From Sclerotiophoma versabilis (lineage: Eukaryota; Ascomycota; Dothideomycetes; Pleosporales; Didymellaceae): a stretch of DNA of 64,000 bases. Position 1 is the first letter of the stretch, and every line of letters starts with the position of its first letter. Location of the stretch: the NCBI GenBank assembly GCA_012274445.1, contig JAAROD010000044.1, positions 1 to 64,000 on the forward strand. The letters are read 5' to 3'. The notes under the pieces are model-generated. The model did not search any database. It had not been told where the DNA came from and saw only the letters and a list, made by a program, of their open reading frames with translations. The translations under genes were made by a program, and so were the position numbers. Positions 1-14,729 of this stretch are shown here, one piece after another.

Positions 1-1000
1 GATATTATATTAACCCTTACTATTAGCATGCTATATAAACTATTCTAAGCTGTGCTTCTTCTCTTTAAACTTAGCTGCAAACCTGCCTAGAAACGCTATT
101 ACTTCTTCTTTAGAAATCTTAGGTAATAAGGCAGTATCTGCCTGTTAGGGTGTTAAAGTTTCCTAGGAAACTAGGTTACTAAGTTATTACGCCTTAGCTA
201 GTACTATAGTAGCTTAGTACGTAGATAAAAGGTTACTCTTAGTACTTTATTAAAAAATACTATATAAAAACCTTAATAGCCCTTAATAACCTTTCTAGCT
301 CTAATTAATATATTATAATACTTAGGCTTAGCTTTTATAATATAATAGAGTCCTAAACCTTTCTAGCTTAGGAACCTACAGAATTAGGTTTACCTAGTTT
401 ATCTATAAAGCTAGTAACAGTAGCGCTTATAAACTAGAGATCTTTTTACTCTATTATAGTAAGAATAGAGATATGCTAGGTAGAAGGTTTAATTAGAAAT
501 TAGTAAGTTACTAATATTCTAGTAAGGTTTCTATAGAAGATTAGCCTAAGCAGCATCTAAAGAATATTTAGAAACTAAGGACTAGGGCTTAGTACCTAGC
601 TACTAACTCTAAACTCTAACTTTATTTAAGACTTATAATAAATACTTAAGCACTTAGAATAGGTAAGAGGCTATATCTACGCAGAAACAAATTAACCTCT
701 CTTATCTTAAGAGTTCTGCTCCTACTCTCTTCTTAAAACTATAATCTAGAAGCATTAGCTAATATATATATAGAGTAGAACTAGTATATTAGTATATTCC
801 TTTATAACTTACCTGCAGGTAGTATAGTTTATTAGTATTAAGAGTATAGTATTTAGATAATTATTTCTTTAACTTATTATATATAAATTCTCCTATTACC
901 TTAATAAGTCTTTTCTTCTATATCTAAAGATAAAAGGTATCTTTTTATAAAGGTATCTAGGCAGTACTTTTTTATAGATAAATCTAGTTAAATATTACTT

Positions 1001-1037
1001 AACTCTAACTCTAACTCTAACTCTAACTCTAACTCTA
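1001..1037. repeat. Hexamer tandem repeat (AACTCT)n
   Basis: About six perfect copies of AACTCT lie in AT-rich DNA. The unit differs by one base from the fungal telomere unit (AACCCT/TTAGGG), so it could be a mutated interstitial telomere-like tract or an ordinary microsatellite. Confidence 0.7.
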
Positions 1038-2974
1038 CTCTATTAGTAATACTACTTTCTAGGTTTTAGCTACTACCTTTCTATAAAGCTAGTATATATA
1101 AAGATTACCTTTTATATAAAAGCTTAAAGAAACCTACCTACTTACTTCTTTCTATAGCTGCTAGTAGCTATTATAGAAGAGTAGCGCCTTAATAGTACTC
1201 TAGAGTATACTTATCTCTACCTAGAGCCTATATAATTACTATAAGTAGAAGCTAAATATTATTTATATTAAGTACTACTAGGCTATAGCTTTTCTTAGTA
1301 AGGCCTATACTAAGAAAATTAACTACATCTAGGTGCAGAATACTATAAGGCTAAATAATAAAAGTAATAACTAATATAGTAAGAGTAAGGTTAGCTCTAA
1401 GGCTATAGATACTCTACTACTATTTATTACTACTACTTTAGAGCCTAAGTAGTAATAGTAGTTTAAGAAGTAGCTATACTAGGTACTCTACTAGTATAAA
1501 GTAGATAAGTAGCTAGGCTAGAGTATACTCTACCTAATACTATATAATATTATCTCTAACTTATAAGTAAAGAATAATCTTTATATTTTCTTTTAGTATA
1601 TTTAGCTTAAACTAGTTATAAAGGTAAATTTAGAGGCCTATAAAGTAAGTATAGCCTTAGACACCTAGCTAGGCTTAGAAGGTATCTTTAGTAAATCTAT
1701 TAGTAAAAAGGTAATACTATCTATTAAAGTAAATATACCTATATTAGTAATATAGGTAGAGAAGATTAAAGATAGTAAGGTAGAGAATAGTAAAGGTAGT
1801 AGAGATAAGAATAATATTAAGCCTATACCTACTTAGAAGAAAGTAAAAAGCCCTATACCTATCTATTTAATATACTAACTTACTTTACTTAAGCTTTATA
1901 AACTCTAGGTATAGATTATATACTATAACTAATATAGTTATACTATTATATATATATAGTAAATATTATTACTTTCTAAGCACTAGTATAATAGTAACTA
2001 TAAATATTAAACTCTAATACTATTAAATATATAGGTAGTTATACTAAAATTTACTTAAATTATTATTTTTAGTAGTATAAGAAATATATTTTACTTTTAA
2101 AAGAATTAAATTATTATATATTAAATAAATATAGTTAGAAATTACTATAAAGTAAGTAAATAATAGAGTAGTATAAGATATACTAAAGATTTCTATAGAT
2201 TTTATCCTTAATAAATTTAAGTTTTAAAATTAAGTAATATATTATTTAACCTACCTATCTAGAATAGAGATAAAACTAGCTATAATAGTCTATTATAGTA
2301 TAAAATAGCTTACTATAGCCTAGTTAGTACTAAAATAATCTAAAAGAGGCTTTCTAGACTCTAATATACCTATATAACCTAATATATACTATAATAGTAT
2401 ATAATAGCCTAAATATAAGCCTATTAGAAATTAGAAAAAAAACTTAAAATCTTAAAAAACTTACTAGAAGAAGAAGTAGAGTATAGAAGTAGTAGACTAG
2501 AATAGTAAAAAGAAACTCTTTATATACTACTTTACCTTTAGCCTATACTACTACTATATATAGACTACTATAGTAAAAGTAAAAGTAAAGGTAGGTATAA
2601 CCTTACTAGTAAAAGAGAATATTTAGGCTCTATACTAGCTAGTATAAAGTAGGTAAAATAGAGCTATAATACTATAGATTATTCTATTATAGGCTATAAG
2701 GCTTCTATACTAGTTAGTAAAAGGCTATTTACTATTACCTAGAATATTTAACTATAGAAAGAGAATAATATTAGGCTTCTTAGGCTCTTTAGCCTAAAGA
2801 GACTAGAAGGTTCTCTAGAGTAGAGTAACCTCTCTATATATAGTCTCTCTCTACCTATTTACTAGTCTCTAGTAAATAGTTTATAGTCTACTAATTAACT
2901 TTATAGCTATCTATATTATTCTATTCTATATTATAATCTTCTTCTTTAGTACTTCTAGCCTTAGAGCCTAATAC

Positions 2975-3222
2975 TAGTAAGTATATAGTTAGTAGAAATA
3001 TAACTCTTATAGTTTATATTTAACCTTATTAATTAAGTTTATCTTTAGAATCTTAACTCTAACTCTTAAGCTAGATAGTCTACTCTATACTACTTATTAT
3101 TACTTTCTATTATTATAGTATTTTACTAGGTAATAACCTTTACTAATCTACTGTGCGCTATTTATACCTAAGAACTTATAGAACTAGTACTTATAGTTTT
3201 TAACTAAAGTATAACTTTAATA
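2975..3222 (+). mobile_element. RIP-mutated gypsy LTR fragment
   Basis: It aligns along its length to the 3' half of the intact LTR at 28010-28259, with C-to-T and G-to-A differences, and ends in a mutated form of the LTR terminus (aactttaata for aacttcaaca). The 5' half of the LTR is not recognisable here. Confidence 0.75.
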
Positions 3223-4265
3223 TACTTCTACTATTAATCTAATTCTTAGTATAGTATAAGTATTTAGCTTTAGATATTTTATTTAATTTTATTAAATATT
3301 TCAATATAGTTATTATTAAATATAGTTTTAGAGTTTTCTATAAGATATTCTATATTATTAGTAAGAATTTTCTATTTATTATAAGTATTTATATTTTTAT
3401 AAGTAAGTATATTAAGTTATTAGATAACTTTACTCTTTAATTAATAATTCTTAGTATAGTAGCCTTACTTACTATATCTATAATAAGTTATACTAGACTT
3501 ATTCTTTTTATTACTACTCTTTTTCTTATTCTATTATTCTAGTAGTAGTTTCTTATTAAGGTTTAAGAAGTCTAGAGCTTCTAGTTTAAAGTATCTACTT
3601 TATATATTATTATAGATATATTAGCTAGTATTAGGTTAGTAATATTTATTTTCTTCTTAGTTACCTTAACTTAGGTTATTATTATACTACTAGTTTTATA
3701 GTTATAAGTAGTTATTTATACTACTTATAACTTATACTTATAAATTTTTTTTTAACTCTAGGTAAAGCTTATAGAAATAAGTATTAATATTAACAGCTTT
3801 ATTTTCTTAGTTCTTAAAGCTTCTAATTACTACGCTAGTATATATAAGTTCTTTTTTAACTTTAGGCTTTAAACTTTACTAAAATATAGCTATTAGAGTA
3901 GTATTATTCTAGTTAGTATTATAGGTAATAGCTTAGAAGTTAGTAATATAATCTCTAACTAATATAGTCTACTAAATAGTCTAAATATTACGCCTAGTTA
4001 TAATAGGTTTATTAATAACTCTAAAGATTTATTAAATTTTAGTTTTAAATTCTATAAAGTTATTAAGCTATATATTATTCTTAAAAAGGTAGTTTTACTT
4101 ATCTTCTTTTAAATAAAAAGTTAAATCTATTTTAAAGCTTTACTATATATATATATTATAGCTAGCTTAACTTTATTTTCTTTTTTAATAAATATACCTT
4201 AGAAGGTAAAGAAGAAATTAAGCTTAAAAAGCTAGTTCTTAAGCTTAGAATAGTTTTTATTATAG
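3223..4265 (-). mobile_element. Inverted, RIP-mutated gypsy gag fragment
   Basis: Read on the minus strand, this matches the gag ORF of the intact element. The start of the match near 4260 corresponds to about 28440 and the end near 3300 to about 29310. A degenerate CCHC zinc knuckle near 3460 has its Cys and His codons mutated to Tyr and is followed by the same downstream sequence as the intact gag. It lies opposite in orientation to the gag-pol copy that resumes at 11021, so this locus has been rearranged or built from two copies. Confidence 0.65.
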
Positions 4266-4447
4266 TATTAAAAGTTAAAGTAGCCTTTTAATAAGTATAT
4301 ATTTATTCTATACTATAAAAGTAGAAAGATAGAAAAGAAACAAGAAATTATTTCTTCTTATATAAGATATAGTAAGATACTAAGCTATACTTTATAATTA
4401 TATATATAGGTTTAGTATATAGTTTTATATACTTAGAGCTTAGCCTA
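4266..4447 (-). repeat. 3' LTR of minus-strand RIP-mutated element
   Basis: It is 182 bp, the same length as and nearly identical to 10834-11015. The differences I noticed are mostly C/T or G/A, as RIP would give. Confidence 0.75.
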
Positions 4448-7400
4448 TTATTATACTTCTCTTCTTTACTCTAATATATTTACTTATATATAAAACTTAA
4501 AGTAGTAATATAATAGTAAAATAGTTACCTATAGGCTACTATTCTTAAAATAAAGTATAGTATCTAAATTAGGTAATTTAGGTTTTACTATAGAGCTATA
4601 ATTTTATTATATATATACTTCTTTACTTATACTTATATAGTAATAGCTAATTATAGTCTATTTATATATAGCTTTAGTACTAGTAGTAGTCCTAAATAGT
4701 TATATTACTTTATTTTATAACTTAACTTAATATTACTCTTTTATATAGTAACTATTAGTCTATTAACTTTACTTTTAAGACTTTTATAGCCTTAGTAGAG
4801 GTATATAGGTCTAATTTTCTTATATAAACTATATAAACCTTTCTTTAAAAGCTTTTTTCTTTCTTTATCTTATACTTAACTTATTAATTATTCTATAGGT
4901 TTTATATACTTTTCTAAAAGTATTTTTCTTTAATAATCTTCTACTTCTATATATTATTATATCTACTTCTACTTATAGTATATAGCGTCCTAGTAGCTAG
5001 CTAGATAGTAGCGTTAACTATCTTTAAGGTTCTACTAGTAGCTCTATAAACAGTACTTACTCTACTACCTTTAACTACTTTATTAATATTACTTAGTAGC
5101 TTATTACTTATATAACTACTAGAAGTATTATTCTAGCTAGTATTAATATTTCTTAAGGTTCTACTAACTTTAACTAGTACTATACTATATAGTATATTAT
5201 AGATAAGGCTATTACTAATAAGCTCTACTAAGTTCTTATAATTACTTCTATATAGTACTCTTTTCTTTTATAGTTTTTTCTTTTACTAATATTCTATATA
5301 AATTTATATCTATTATATTACTAACTACTTTTTCTACTTTTATAACTAGTCTCTATATAATACTATTTTTAGCTCTAAAGTTTATAATTACTTTTTTATT
5401 ATTACTTATATAACTATTTATACTTATTAGCTACTTACCTAGTACCTTTTCTACTTTTAGGCCTTTATTATTTACTTCTATAGTACTATTAACCTTACTA
5501 GTTATACTAATAACTATACTACTACTATCTAAGGTAAGAAGATATTTATAGCTTTTCTTAGCTATATATCTATTACTAAATAGTAGAATAGAGCTTATTC
5601 TAACTATATATAAAGTAATAGTAGTACTTATTACTACTTTACTAACTCTTATATAGGTACTTCTTCTAAGTTTACTAACAGTACTTCTAGTACCTTTAGT
5701 TATTCTAGTAGGTAGGCTATTATAGCTTCTATAGAAGAGAGATACTTTAGTAATACTAAGTAAGCTCTTAGTAATATATATAGTTCTTTTATATAGTTAC
5801 TATTTAAAATATAAATAAAGTTCTTTTTCTAGTTTCTAGCTAGTTTTTTTATAAGTAGCTATATATCTCTTATATAAGCTATCTAACTTCTATAGGCTTT
5901 AGTATTAATAATATTAGCTTTTAGCTTCTAAGTTAGAGCTTTATAGCCTACTTACTTAACTTAATATTATAGTTAAATATTCTATATATATTTATTAATA
6001 ATATCTTTAATAAGGTATTCTAGGTATTTCTCTTAGTTTTTATCTTATATAATAATAGCCTTTAGTACTTAATTATAATATTATAAGAGTAGTAGATTAG
6101 TTATAGTAGGTTATAGTAAATTAATATAGTAGAACTTAGTCTACTATAGAATATTAAGTTTAACCTAGTAAAGGTTTTATATATAGGCTACTTAGAACTT
6201 TCTATTTTTCTAATCTAGCTTTTTACTAGGTCTATTAGTCTAAATATTTTTTAGGCTTAGCTAAACCTAGTCTCTAACTTAGTATTTAGGTGCTAGTTAT
6301 CTTATATAGTTAGCCTAAGCTTTCTATTATTATTAGAAGTATATTATTACTAAAATTACCTAGTCTACTACTTAGCGTAAGGTTTATATAATTATTTTAG
6401 CCTACTTCTTTAGATTTATTATATAATTTATTAGTTTACCTTTAGCTAGGTTATTTAGTAGGTCTAAAGAGAATAGTATATTCTTAAACCTATATTAAAG
6501 AAAGAAGAGTAAGACTCTAGTTATTAAGTTTATATAGGTATTAAGTATTAGTTCTAGTATTAGAGTAAGTATAGCCTAGTTATCTTATACTTAGTTTATA
6601 TATATATATACTACTACTTTAATACTACTATTAGCTCTCTTAGTAAGTCTATTTATTTATAGGTAGAATATAGTAGAAAGGTTCTATTATATACCTAGAA
6701 GTTTATATACTCTTTTCTAGAGTTTACTAATAAACTAAGTACCTTTATTTAAAGTAATAAACTATAGAAGTTTATATAGTTAGTAAACTTCTTATATAAA
6801 TACCTAAGTAATATTATTTACTTTAATCTTCTCTAAGAAGATTAGAATTATACTTTTACTTAGTTAGTTTTTTATAGCTATAAGGTTTATATAACCTAAG
6901 AAAAGTAAAAGACTAGTAATAAAATTAACTATAAGGTCTTACTATATATAGCTAGGTACTAGTAATAGTTATAGGTAACTATATTTTCTATTACTCTAAG
7001 AGGTACTTTACTAATATATATTATAGTTTTATATAAAGTAATAGTTATCTTTACTTATTTCTAGCTAGTACTATATTCTTACTATTATATAGTAGGTTTC
7101 TTCTCTTCTAGATATTCTATCTAGACTATAAGATATACTTACTATATAATACCTATATAGATAGGTTTACTATTTAGTACCTAGGTTCTATTTCTTTACT
7201 AAAGTTTATTATTATCTATTACTATATAGTTATCTAAGAATACTACTATCTTTTTTATAATAGTATTTAGAGATCTTATACTATTCTTAATAGCTTATTA
7301 TATAGCTAAGTATATCTTATTATCTTCTATAGCTTAGTTCTAGTAATAAGCTATTAAGTTATTTAAAAGTAGTAGCTAAGGTAAAGTATTTAGTAAGATA

Positions 7401-10400
7401 GTATTCTTTATAGTAAGAGTAGGTGTTTATATAAAGGTAGTATAGGTAAGGTTCTATTAATAGAATAGAATAAGTATAATAAACTCTCTACTAGTAAGCT
7501 ACTTATTATCTTCTTCTTAGAGTATATATTAGTTTCTTCTTAATAAGGTATCTACTTATATGTTCTTTTTTTCTAGTTTATAGTAGATCTTTATATTACT
7601 AAACTAGAATATAATTTAAGCCTATTATATATATTTTTTAGTAAACTTTTATTTCTTAGTAAAGTACTTAAGGTTCTTATAGTTAGTAATAACTTTAAAC
7701 TTTTATATACTTTAAAGTTTAGTATTCTATTTCTATAAGTAGAAGATTACTATTAGAAGTTCTTTATTATAGATAAAGTAGTTTACTTTATAAAAAAAGA
7801 ACTTTTATAAAAAATATATAACTATATAGAAGTTACTAAATATATCTTCTTATAAAAGAGTAGTACCTATAGTAAAGCTAGAGAAATTATATTTAACTAT
7901 AGCCTTCTCTTCTAAGTCTAAGGTAGTAAGTACTTTATCTAATAGAAAGGCTTTCTTTAAGGCTAAGAAGGCTTACTCTTACTTTTTCTTTTATTAGAAT
8001 AGTAAGTCTTTCTTTATAAGCTGTTTAAGTAGCTTAAATAAAGTAGTAAAGTCTTTAATAAACTTTTTATAGAAATTAGTAAATTCTAGAAACTCTTATA
8101 TACTTTTTATAGTAGTTCAGGCTTACTACTTCTTAATTACTTATACCTTTTTAGAATCTATAGAAATTCTCTTTCTAGCCTTTAGAATAAAGCTAAGGTA
8201 CTTTATATATTAGATATTAAATTTATACTTATTAAGTTCTAAGTATAGGCTAGCTTTCTATAGGTATTTAACTACTTATTATATATATTTATAATATTTC
8301 TATAGAGACCTCTTAGTAAAGATAAGAATATTATCTAAGTATATAGAGGTAAAGTTATCTAGAAGGTCTCTTAGAGCCTAGTTAATATACCTTTAAAAGG
8401 TACTTAGAGTATTTACTAATCTAAATAGTATTATAAGCTATTTATATAATTTAAACCTTATATAGAAAGTAGTTATCTATTTCTATTTCTTAGATATCTT
8501 AATTTTATAGAAAATAGTAGTAATATCTAGCTTTATATACTAGGTAGCTTATTTAATTAGGTTTTAAGTTTTTTTAATTAGTAGAAGAAGGTATTAATTC
8601 TTCTTTATAAGAGTATTAAGCGCTCTATAGTCTATATAAAAGTAAAGTCTACCTTTTAGTTTTTATATAAATAGTACTAGTAAGGCTGCTAGTAAGTTAC
8701 TAGCTCTAATAAACCTTTTTTTAAGTAGGTCTAGTAGTATATAGTATAAGATAAGAAGCTTATTTCTAGATATTATATACAGTAGACTATATGGTACTTC
8801 TAGAGTCTTTCTATCTACTTTATTTAGCTTAATTATATAATCTACCTTTAGGCCTCTATATAGTAGTAGCTTATTTTCTTCTTCTAGAGTAAATAGCTAA
8901 ATATATAATTATAGATATATAGAGAGTATAGCTTATACTTTTTTTTTTATTATCTAGGTCTTAGGTTTTAAAGCCTTCTAGATATCTTATATACTAGTAA
9001 TAAAAACTTAAACTCTAGAGTCTTTCTTATAGCTCTTCTATATATAATACTAGAAGGCTACTACTAATATAAGGTAGTAGTCTAAAGAGGTAAGTACTTT
9101 AGTACTTTATATAGTAACTTTATATTACTTTATCTATAGTAATCTTTTCTAAGAGTTAATAACTCTTCTAATATTTTCTAGCTAGGTCTTTTCTAAGATT
9201 ATATTATACTTATACGTTAATAGGGTAATATAAGCTACTACTTATAGCTATTATTTACTTCTAATATTAAGAGTAAATTCTATAATCTTAGAAATCTTAC
9301 TTGTCTAGTTATTTACTTCTTCTATCTTAATAGAAGTAATTAGTATACGTAGTAAGTTTATTATTTATATAAACTATTTATTTACTAGGTAATAGGTATA
9401 GTAACTATTATTAATTATAGTAGTAGCTTATATAGTTAAGTTAATAATAATATTAATTATTATAGGTTTTATTATAGCTAGTTAATAGAGTAAAGAATAT
9501 ATAGTTTATATAGGCTTTTAAACTTATTAAAAAGGCTCTAGTATATAACTTTTAGCTAAAGCTAGTCTTTTTTCTTATCTTTAAAAGAAGATGTCTCTTT
9601 AGTAGATTAGGTAGAAGTAACTTTAGAAGTTCTAGTAGTTACTTTCTACTTATCTATATAGAAAGGTAAGCTAAGAAGTACTTTCTTTTTATAATTCTAT
9701 ACTATATAGCCTTTATTACTATACTTTAGGCAGGTACCTATTACTTTTTTTTTCTAAAGTTCTTCTTTTATTCTCTAGTACTCTCTCTTCTTTATACAGG
9801 GCTAGTAAGTACCTACTATAGGTTACTAGTCTATTTTATTACTATTTCTTTATTAAGGTTTCTAGAAGGTTAAGTTATATATCTAGGTAGAGTAGTTATT
9901 ACCTATAATCCTGTCTACAGCCTTAAGGTTCTCCTAGGTTATTCTAGTATACTATATAAACTGTTTATATATCTTAAGTCTAGGTAGTTAATATCTAGCT
10001 TAGGCTCTTAATAGCTTACTATTTAAACTATTCTTAAAATAGTTAATCTTCTAAGTATAGCTTACTCTATCTAAGGCTACTTCTTATAGCTTTAGTTTAA
10101 ACTTCTAAATATATAGATTAAAGTTATTCTTACTTTATTTTATTATATATAAGTACTTAAAGGCTTTCTTCTAAGTAGTAGAGTCTTTGAAGAACCTATT
10201 AAGGTATGCCTAGGCCTTATTAAGTATTAGTAGAGTAGTACTGTTTATAAAGCCTATTATTATTAGAAATAAAGTATTAAATACTTAACTAGTTATATAA
10301 GTAATTACATAGTTAACTTAGTTCTTCTTAGTAGAGTATACTAGCTAATCTCTATATAGCTTAGTCTGTACCTTTATCTTCTATTAGAGATATTATTTAT

Positions 10401-10833
10401 ATAATTCTTTATTAAATACTTCTATATTAGAAAGTCTAGGCTTTTTAGCCTATTAGATAGTATAATTTTAGTAGTTACTTAAAGGAGTAGGACTAGAGGA
10501 AAAGTTTTATCTACTTCTTTCTAAAGTTTCTAGATAAGTATTATTACTTAGTATCTTTTTAAGTTTATTTATTTAGGATTATAGCTGCTTATATAGTTAT
10601 CTCTCTTACTTACTTACTAGTTTATCTAGGTTAGCTTTTAAGAATTATATTATTACTATTAGATTATCTACTAATAGGCTGTATAATAGGTCTTACTATT
10701 ACTTATATAGATACTATAATTATATCTACTATTTATATATTAGCTAGCTGCTAGGTAGCTATTAATTATAAAGGTTATTTTCTTCTATTATTATATGCTT
10801 AGGGGGTTTAGTTAGTTTTAATATTTCTACTTA

Positions 10834-11015
10834 TATTAAGAGTTAAAGTAGCCTTCTAATAAGTATATATTTATTCTATACTATAAAAGTAGAAAGATAA
10901 AGAAGAAAGAAGAAATTATCTCTTCTTATATAAGATATAGCAAGATACTAAGCTATACTCTATAATTATATATATAGGTTTAGTATATAGTCTTATATAC
11001 TTAAGGCTTAGCCTA
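10834..11015 (-). repeat. 5' LTR of minus-strand RIP-mutated element
   Basis: This is the partner of the repeat at 4266-4447, with equal length and direct orientation. It lies at the upstream end when the element is read on the minus strand. Confidence 0.75.
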
Positions 11016-14000
11016 TTATAGAAAACTATTATAGATAGTATATGTATATAACGCCTATTATATATTTAAATTAGAAAAACTAAGAAAGAAATAGTTTCTA
11101 ACTTCTAGTACTATATATAGAAAATAATAGTATAATTATAAGAATAATATATATAAAATATACCTCTAGAATAAACATTCTAAGCTATACTTTCTAGGTA
11201 TAGATAATTATTAAGTAATTATATATATATAATTAGTTATTAATAGCTTCTACTATAATCTATACTAGTAGTATTATCTTAACCTAAACTATAAGCTATA
11301 TAAGAGTAGTAAGATTATTTATAGATTTAGTAATAAAGAGATTTTTTTAGGTAAGTACTAAAAGAGTACTCTACTAAGTAATTTCTTAATACTATTAGAG
11401 ATAGCTTACTTATTAGACAGCCTATTAAGTTAAATAGAGTAGTATTATTAGTACTCTTAGACTTAGGAGCCTAGGTAAACTATATATTCTAGATAGTAAT
11501 ATACTAAGTAGGTCTTATACTATATATAAAGAAATATACCTATTTACTCTAAGTAGCTAATAGAGAATTAATACTAAAAGAGCTGTATATTATATATAAA
11601 GTAATAGCAGCCTCTTTAAAGATATAGAGGCACTATAAGAAATTAACCTTAGACGTCTTTATAAAGGCTACGTATAATATTATACTAGAACTTCTCTAGT
11701 TATAAAAGTATAATCTAGAGATAGACTAAATATAGAAAAGACTTTTATTAAGATAATATAAATACAGTACTAATATATTAAAGCCTATGCAGTATATATT
11801 ATAGCTAGTAGATAAGAAGAAGATTAATAATATCTCTTTAATATATAAGACGTACTAAGATAGAGTAGTTAACTATATAGATAAAGAAAGCCCCTTTATA
11901 ATAGTTAAGAAGAATAAGAGTATACCTTCTAGTATACTAGATATATATAGATAGTACGCCTAGATATTTAAAGAAGAGTTATCTATAAAAGCACTACCTA
12001 AGTATTAACCTTAGGATTATAAGATTAAACTTAAGGAAGAGAAAGAACTACTCTTTAGGCCTATATACTAGTTATCTAAGAAAGAGCTTAAGATACTACG
12101 TAAGTATATTAAGAAGAACCTTATAAAAGGATTTATTTAAAAATCTAAATCTCTAGTAGAATTTCTTATTCTATTTATACTAAAGAAAGATAGTAAGCTA
12201 AGGCTTTATATTAACTACTAAAAGTTAAATAATATTACTATTAAGAATTATTATCTACTACCTAATATATCTAAGTTATAGAACTAGCTATTAAGAGTAA
12301 AGTTCTTTACTATACTTAACTTATATAGAGCGTACAACCTTATATATATAAAGAAAGGTAAAGAATAGAAGATAGTATTTAGAACCTATTATAGTTACTA
12401 TAAGTATATAGTTATACTATTTAGGCTAACTAATATACTAGTAGTATATTAGGCACTAATTAATAATATACTGTAAATATACCTAGATATTATAGTAGTA
12501 GTATACCTTAATAATATTCTAGTATATAGTAAGATACTAAAAGAATATAAGGTTTATATATAATAAGTATTAGAATACTTAGTAATAGTAGACTTTAGGC
12601 TAAAGCTAAAGAAGTATAAATAGTATAAAAAAGAAGTAAAGTTTCTTAGCTATATTATAGAAAGATATAGAGTTAAGATAAGTAAAAAGAAAATCTAGGT
12701 TATAAAGAATTAGCTAATATATACTATAGTTTAAAGAATTTAAGAATTTCTTAGGTTTATTAACTTTAACTAATACTTTATTAAGAACTACTCTATAAAG
12801 GCCTTACTACTTATAAGACTTATATAGAAGAATATACTCTTTAAGTAGAAATAGGTATAAAAGAATACTTTCTAATTACTTAAGTAAGTATATATAGAGC
12901 CTTTTATACTAATTATATTTAGAAGTAGTAAACCTATACGCCTTAAGATAGATACCTTAGATTTAGTATTAAGAGTATATATTACTTAAGAATAAGATAG
13001 TAAATAGCACCTAATTACCTACTACTTAAGAAAGTTTATAGTACTAGAGAAATATTATAATATATATAATAAAGAGCTTATAGCTATTATTAATATACTA
13101 TAGTACTAAAGAGTATATATAGAAAGCTGCTTAGAACTTACTATTTATATAGATTATAAGAACTTAGTACACTTTACTACTACTAAGGTTCTAAACTAAT
13201 AATAAGTATACTAGTTAGAAATACTTAGTTAGTATAAGTTTAAGATTCTATATATGCTAGGAAAAGAAAATAGCAGAGCAGACGTGCTTAGCTAATACTA
13301 TAACCTTATAGGTAAAAAGATAATTAATAAGTTTACTATTCTTAGAGTTAATAAGAATAGAATATTAGAACTATCTTAGTAGCTTAATTTAGTAATATAA
13401 GTTTAGTAGAAATAATATATTCTAGAGTAAGTACTAGAAGAACTTTAAGAGAAAGTTATCTTAAGATATTATAATAATACGCTATATAGATACTCTAGTA
13501 TTACTTATACTATAGAACTTATTAAGTAATACTATAAGTTTTCTAATATAAAGAATAAGGTTACTAAGTTAATTAGAAACTATATATACTACTAATAGAA
13601 TAAGTATAGTATATATACTAAGTATAAAGAAGTATAAGTAATAGAGCTACTAATAGCACTATAGATAAATATTATAATAGATTTTATTATACAGCTACTA
13701 CTCTCTAAGAACTCTGTTATAGAATATACCTATAACTTAATATTTATTATAGTAGACTAATTTACTAAGTATGCTAAAATAATACTATTTAGATATAGCT
13801 ATACTGCATAGTAGCTAGCTATAGTATTTATTAATTAGATTATTTACTACTATAGAATACCTAAATTAATTATTAGTAATAGAGATAAGCTTTTTATATT
13901 AAACTATTAGACTATAATACTTACTATATTAGGTACTAAGAAAAGGCTATCTTTAGCCTACTATCTATAGATAGACAGATAGATAGAAAGAATAAATTAG

Positions 14001-14729
14001 ACTATAGAAATATACCTTTAAATCTATAGTAACTAGAAATAAGATAACTAGGTTTTACTATTACCTATAGTATAAATTATATATAATAATAAGTTATTAA
14101 AAGTAATAGGTATAATACTATTCTTTACAAACTATAAAAGACACCTAAATCTCTTTACTTAATTTCTTAATTACTCTATTTAGATAGAATTAGTAATAGC
14201 TTTAGTAGTTAAGCTAAAGGAAGTATACTAGAAATTACTTAAAAACATTATATAAGCTTAGAAACAAGCTATTTTATATATTAATTAGAAATAAAAAACA
14301 GCACCTTAACTAAAAAAAGAGAATAAAGTCTATCTTCTTATAAAAAATCTTAGAATATAAAAAGTAATAAAAAAACTAGATAAGGTTAAAGTTAGACTAT
14401 TTTTTATTTCTAAGTAAATTAGCCTAGTTAACTACTAACTTAAGCTACCTAAGAATATAAAGATCTATCTAGTATTCTATATCTTACTATTAGAACCTAC
14501 TAACCTAAGAATACTAATCTAGAAAGACTTCTACTACTAAGCTAATAGTAATAATAAGTAGAAAATTAAAAAAATAATAATATATTAGAGAACTAAGAAG
14601 AGTATTTAATACCTAGTTAAGTAGTTAGGTTACTTAGAATTAGAAAATATATAGAAACCTCTAACGTACTTTATAAACTACTACTAATTAGTATAAAGGT
14701 ACTATAGTTTATAATAGACTTCTTAATAA

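Larger units (their letters stand above)
4266..11015 (-). mobile_element. RIP-mutated LTR retrotransposon (minus strand)
   Basis: Near-identical direct repeats of 182 bp at 4266-4447 and 10834-11015 look like LTRs with their TG..CA ends mutated to TA..TA. On the minus strand a purine-rich tract adjoins the left (3') LTR just after 4447. A degenerate gag zinc knuckle lies near 9692-9741, and a reverse transcriptase motif of the Y-L-D-D-I-L type, its second Asp mutated to Asn, lies near 8318-8345. Ty3/gypsy is the likeliest superfamily from the YLDDIL-type motif. The hexamer TTATAG abuts both ends, but see the rearrangement finding before taking it as a target duplication. Confidence 0.75.

Noticed and set aside
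4260..11021. TTATAG at both ends of the minus-strand element as a firm target-site duplication
   Set aside because: The two flanks match different, oppositely oriented gypsy segments, so the shared hexamer may be coincidence in AT-rich DNA.
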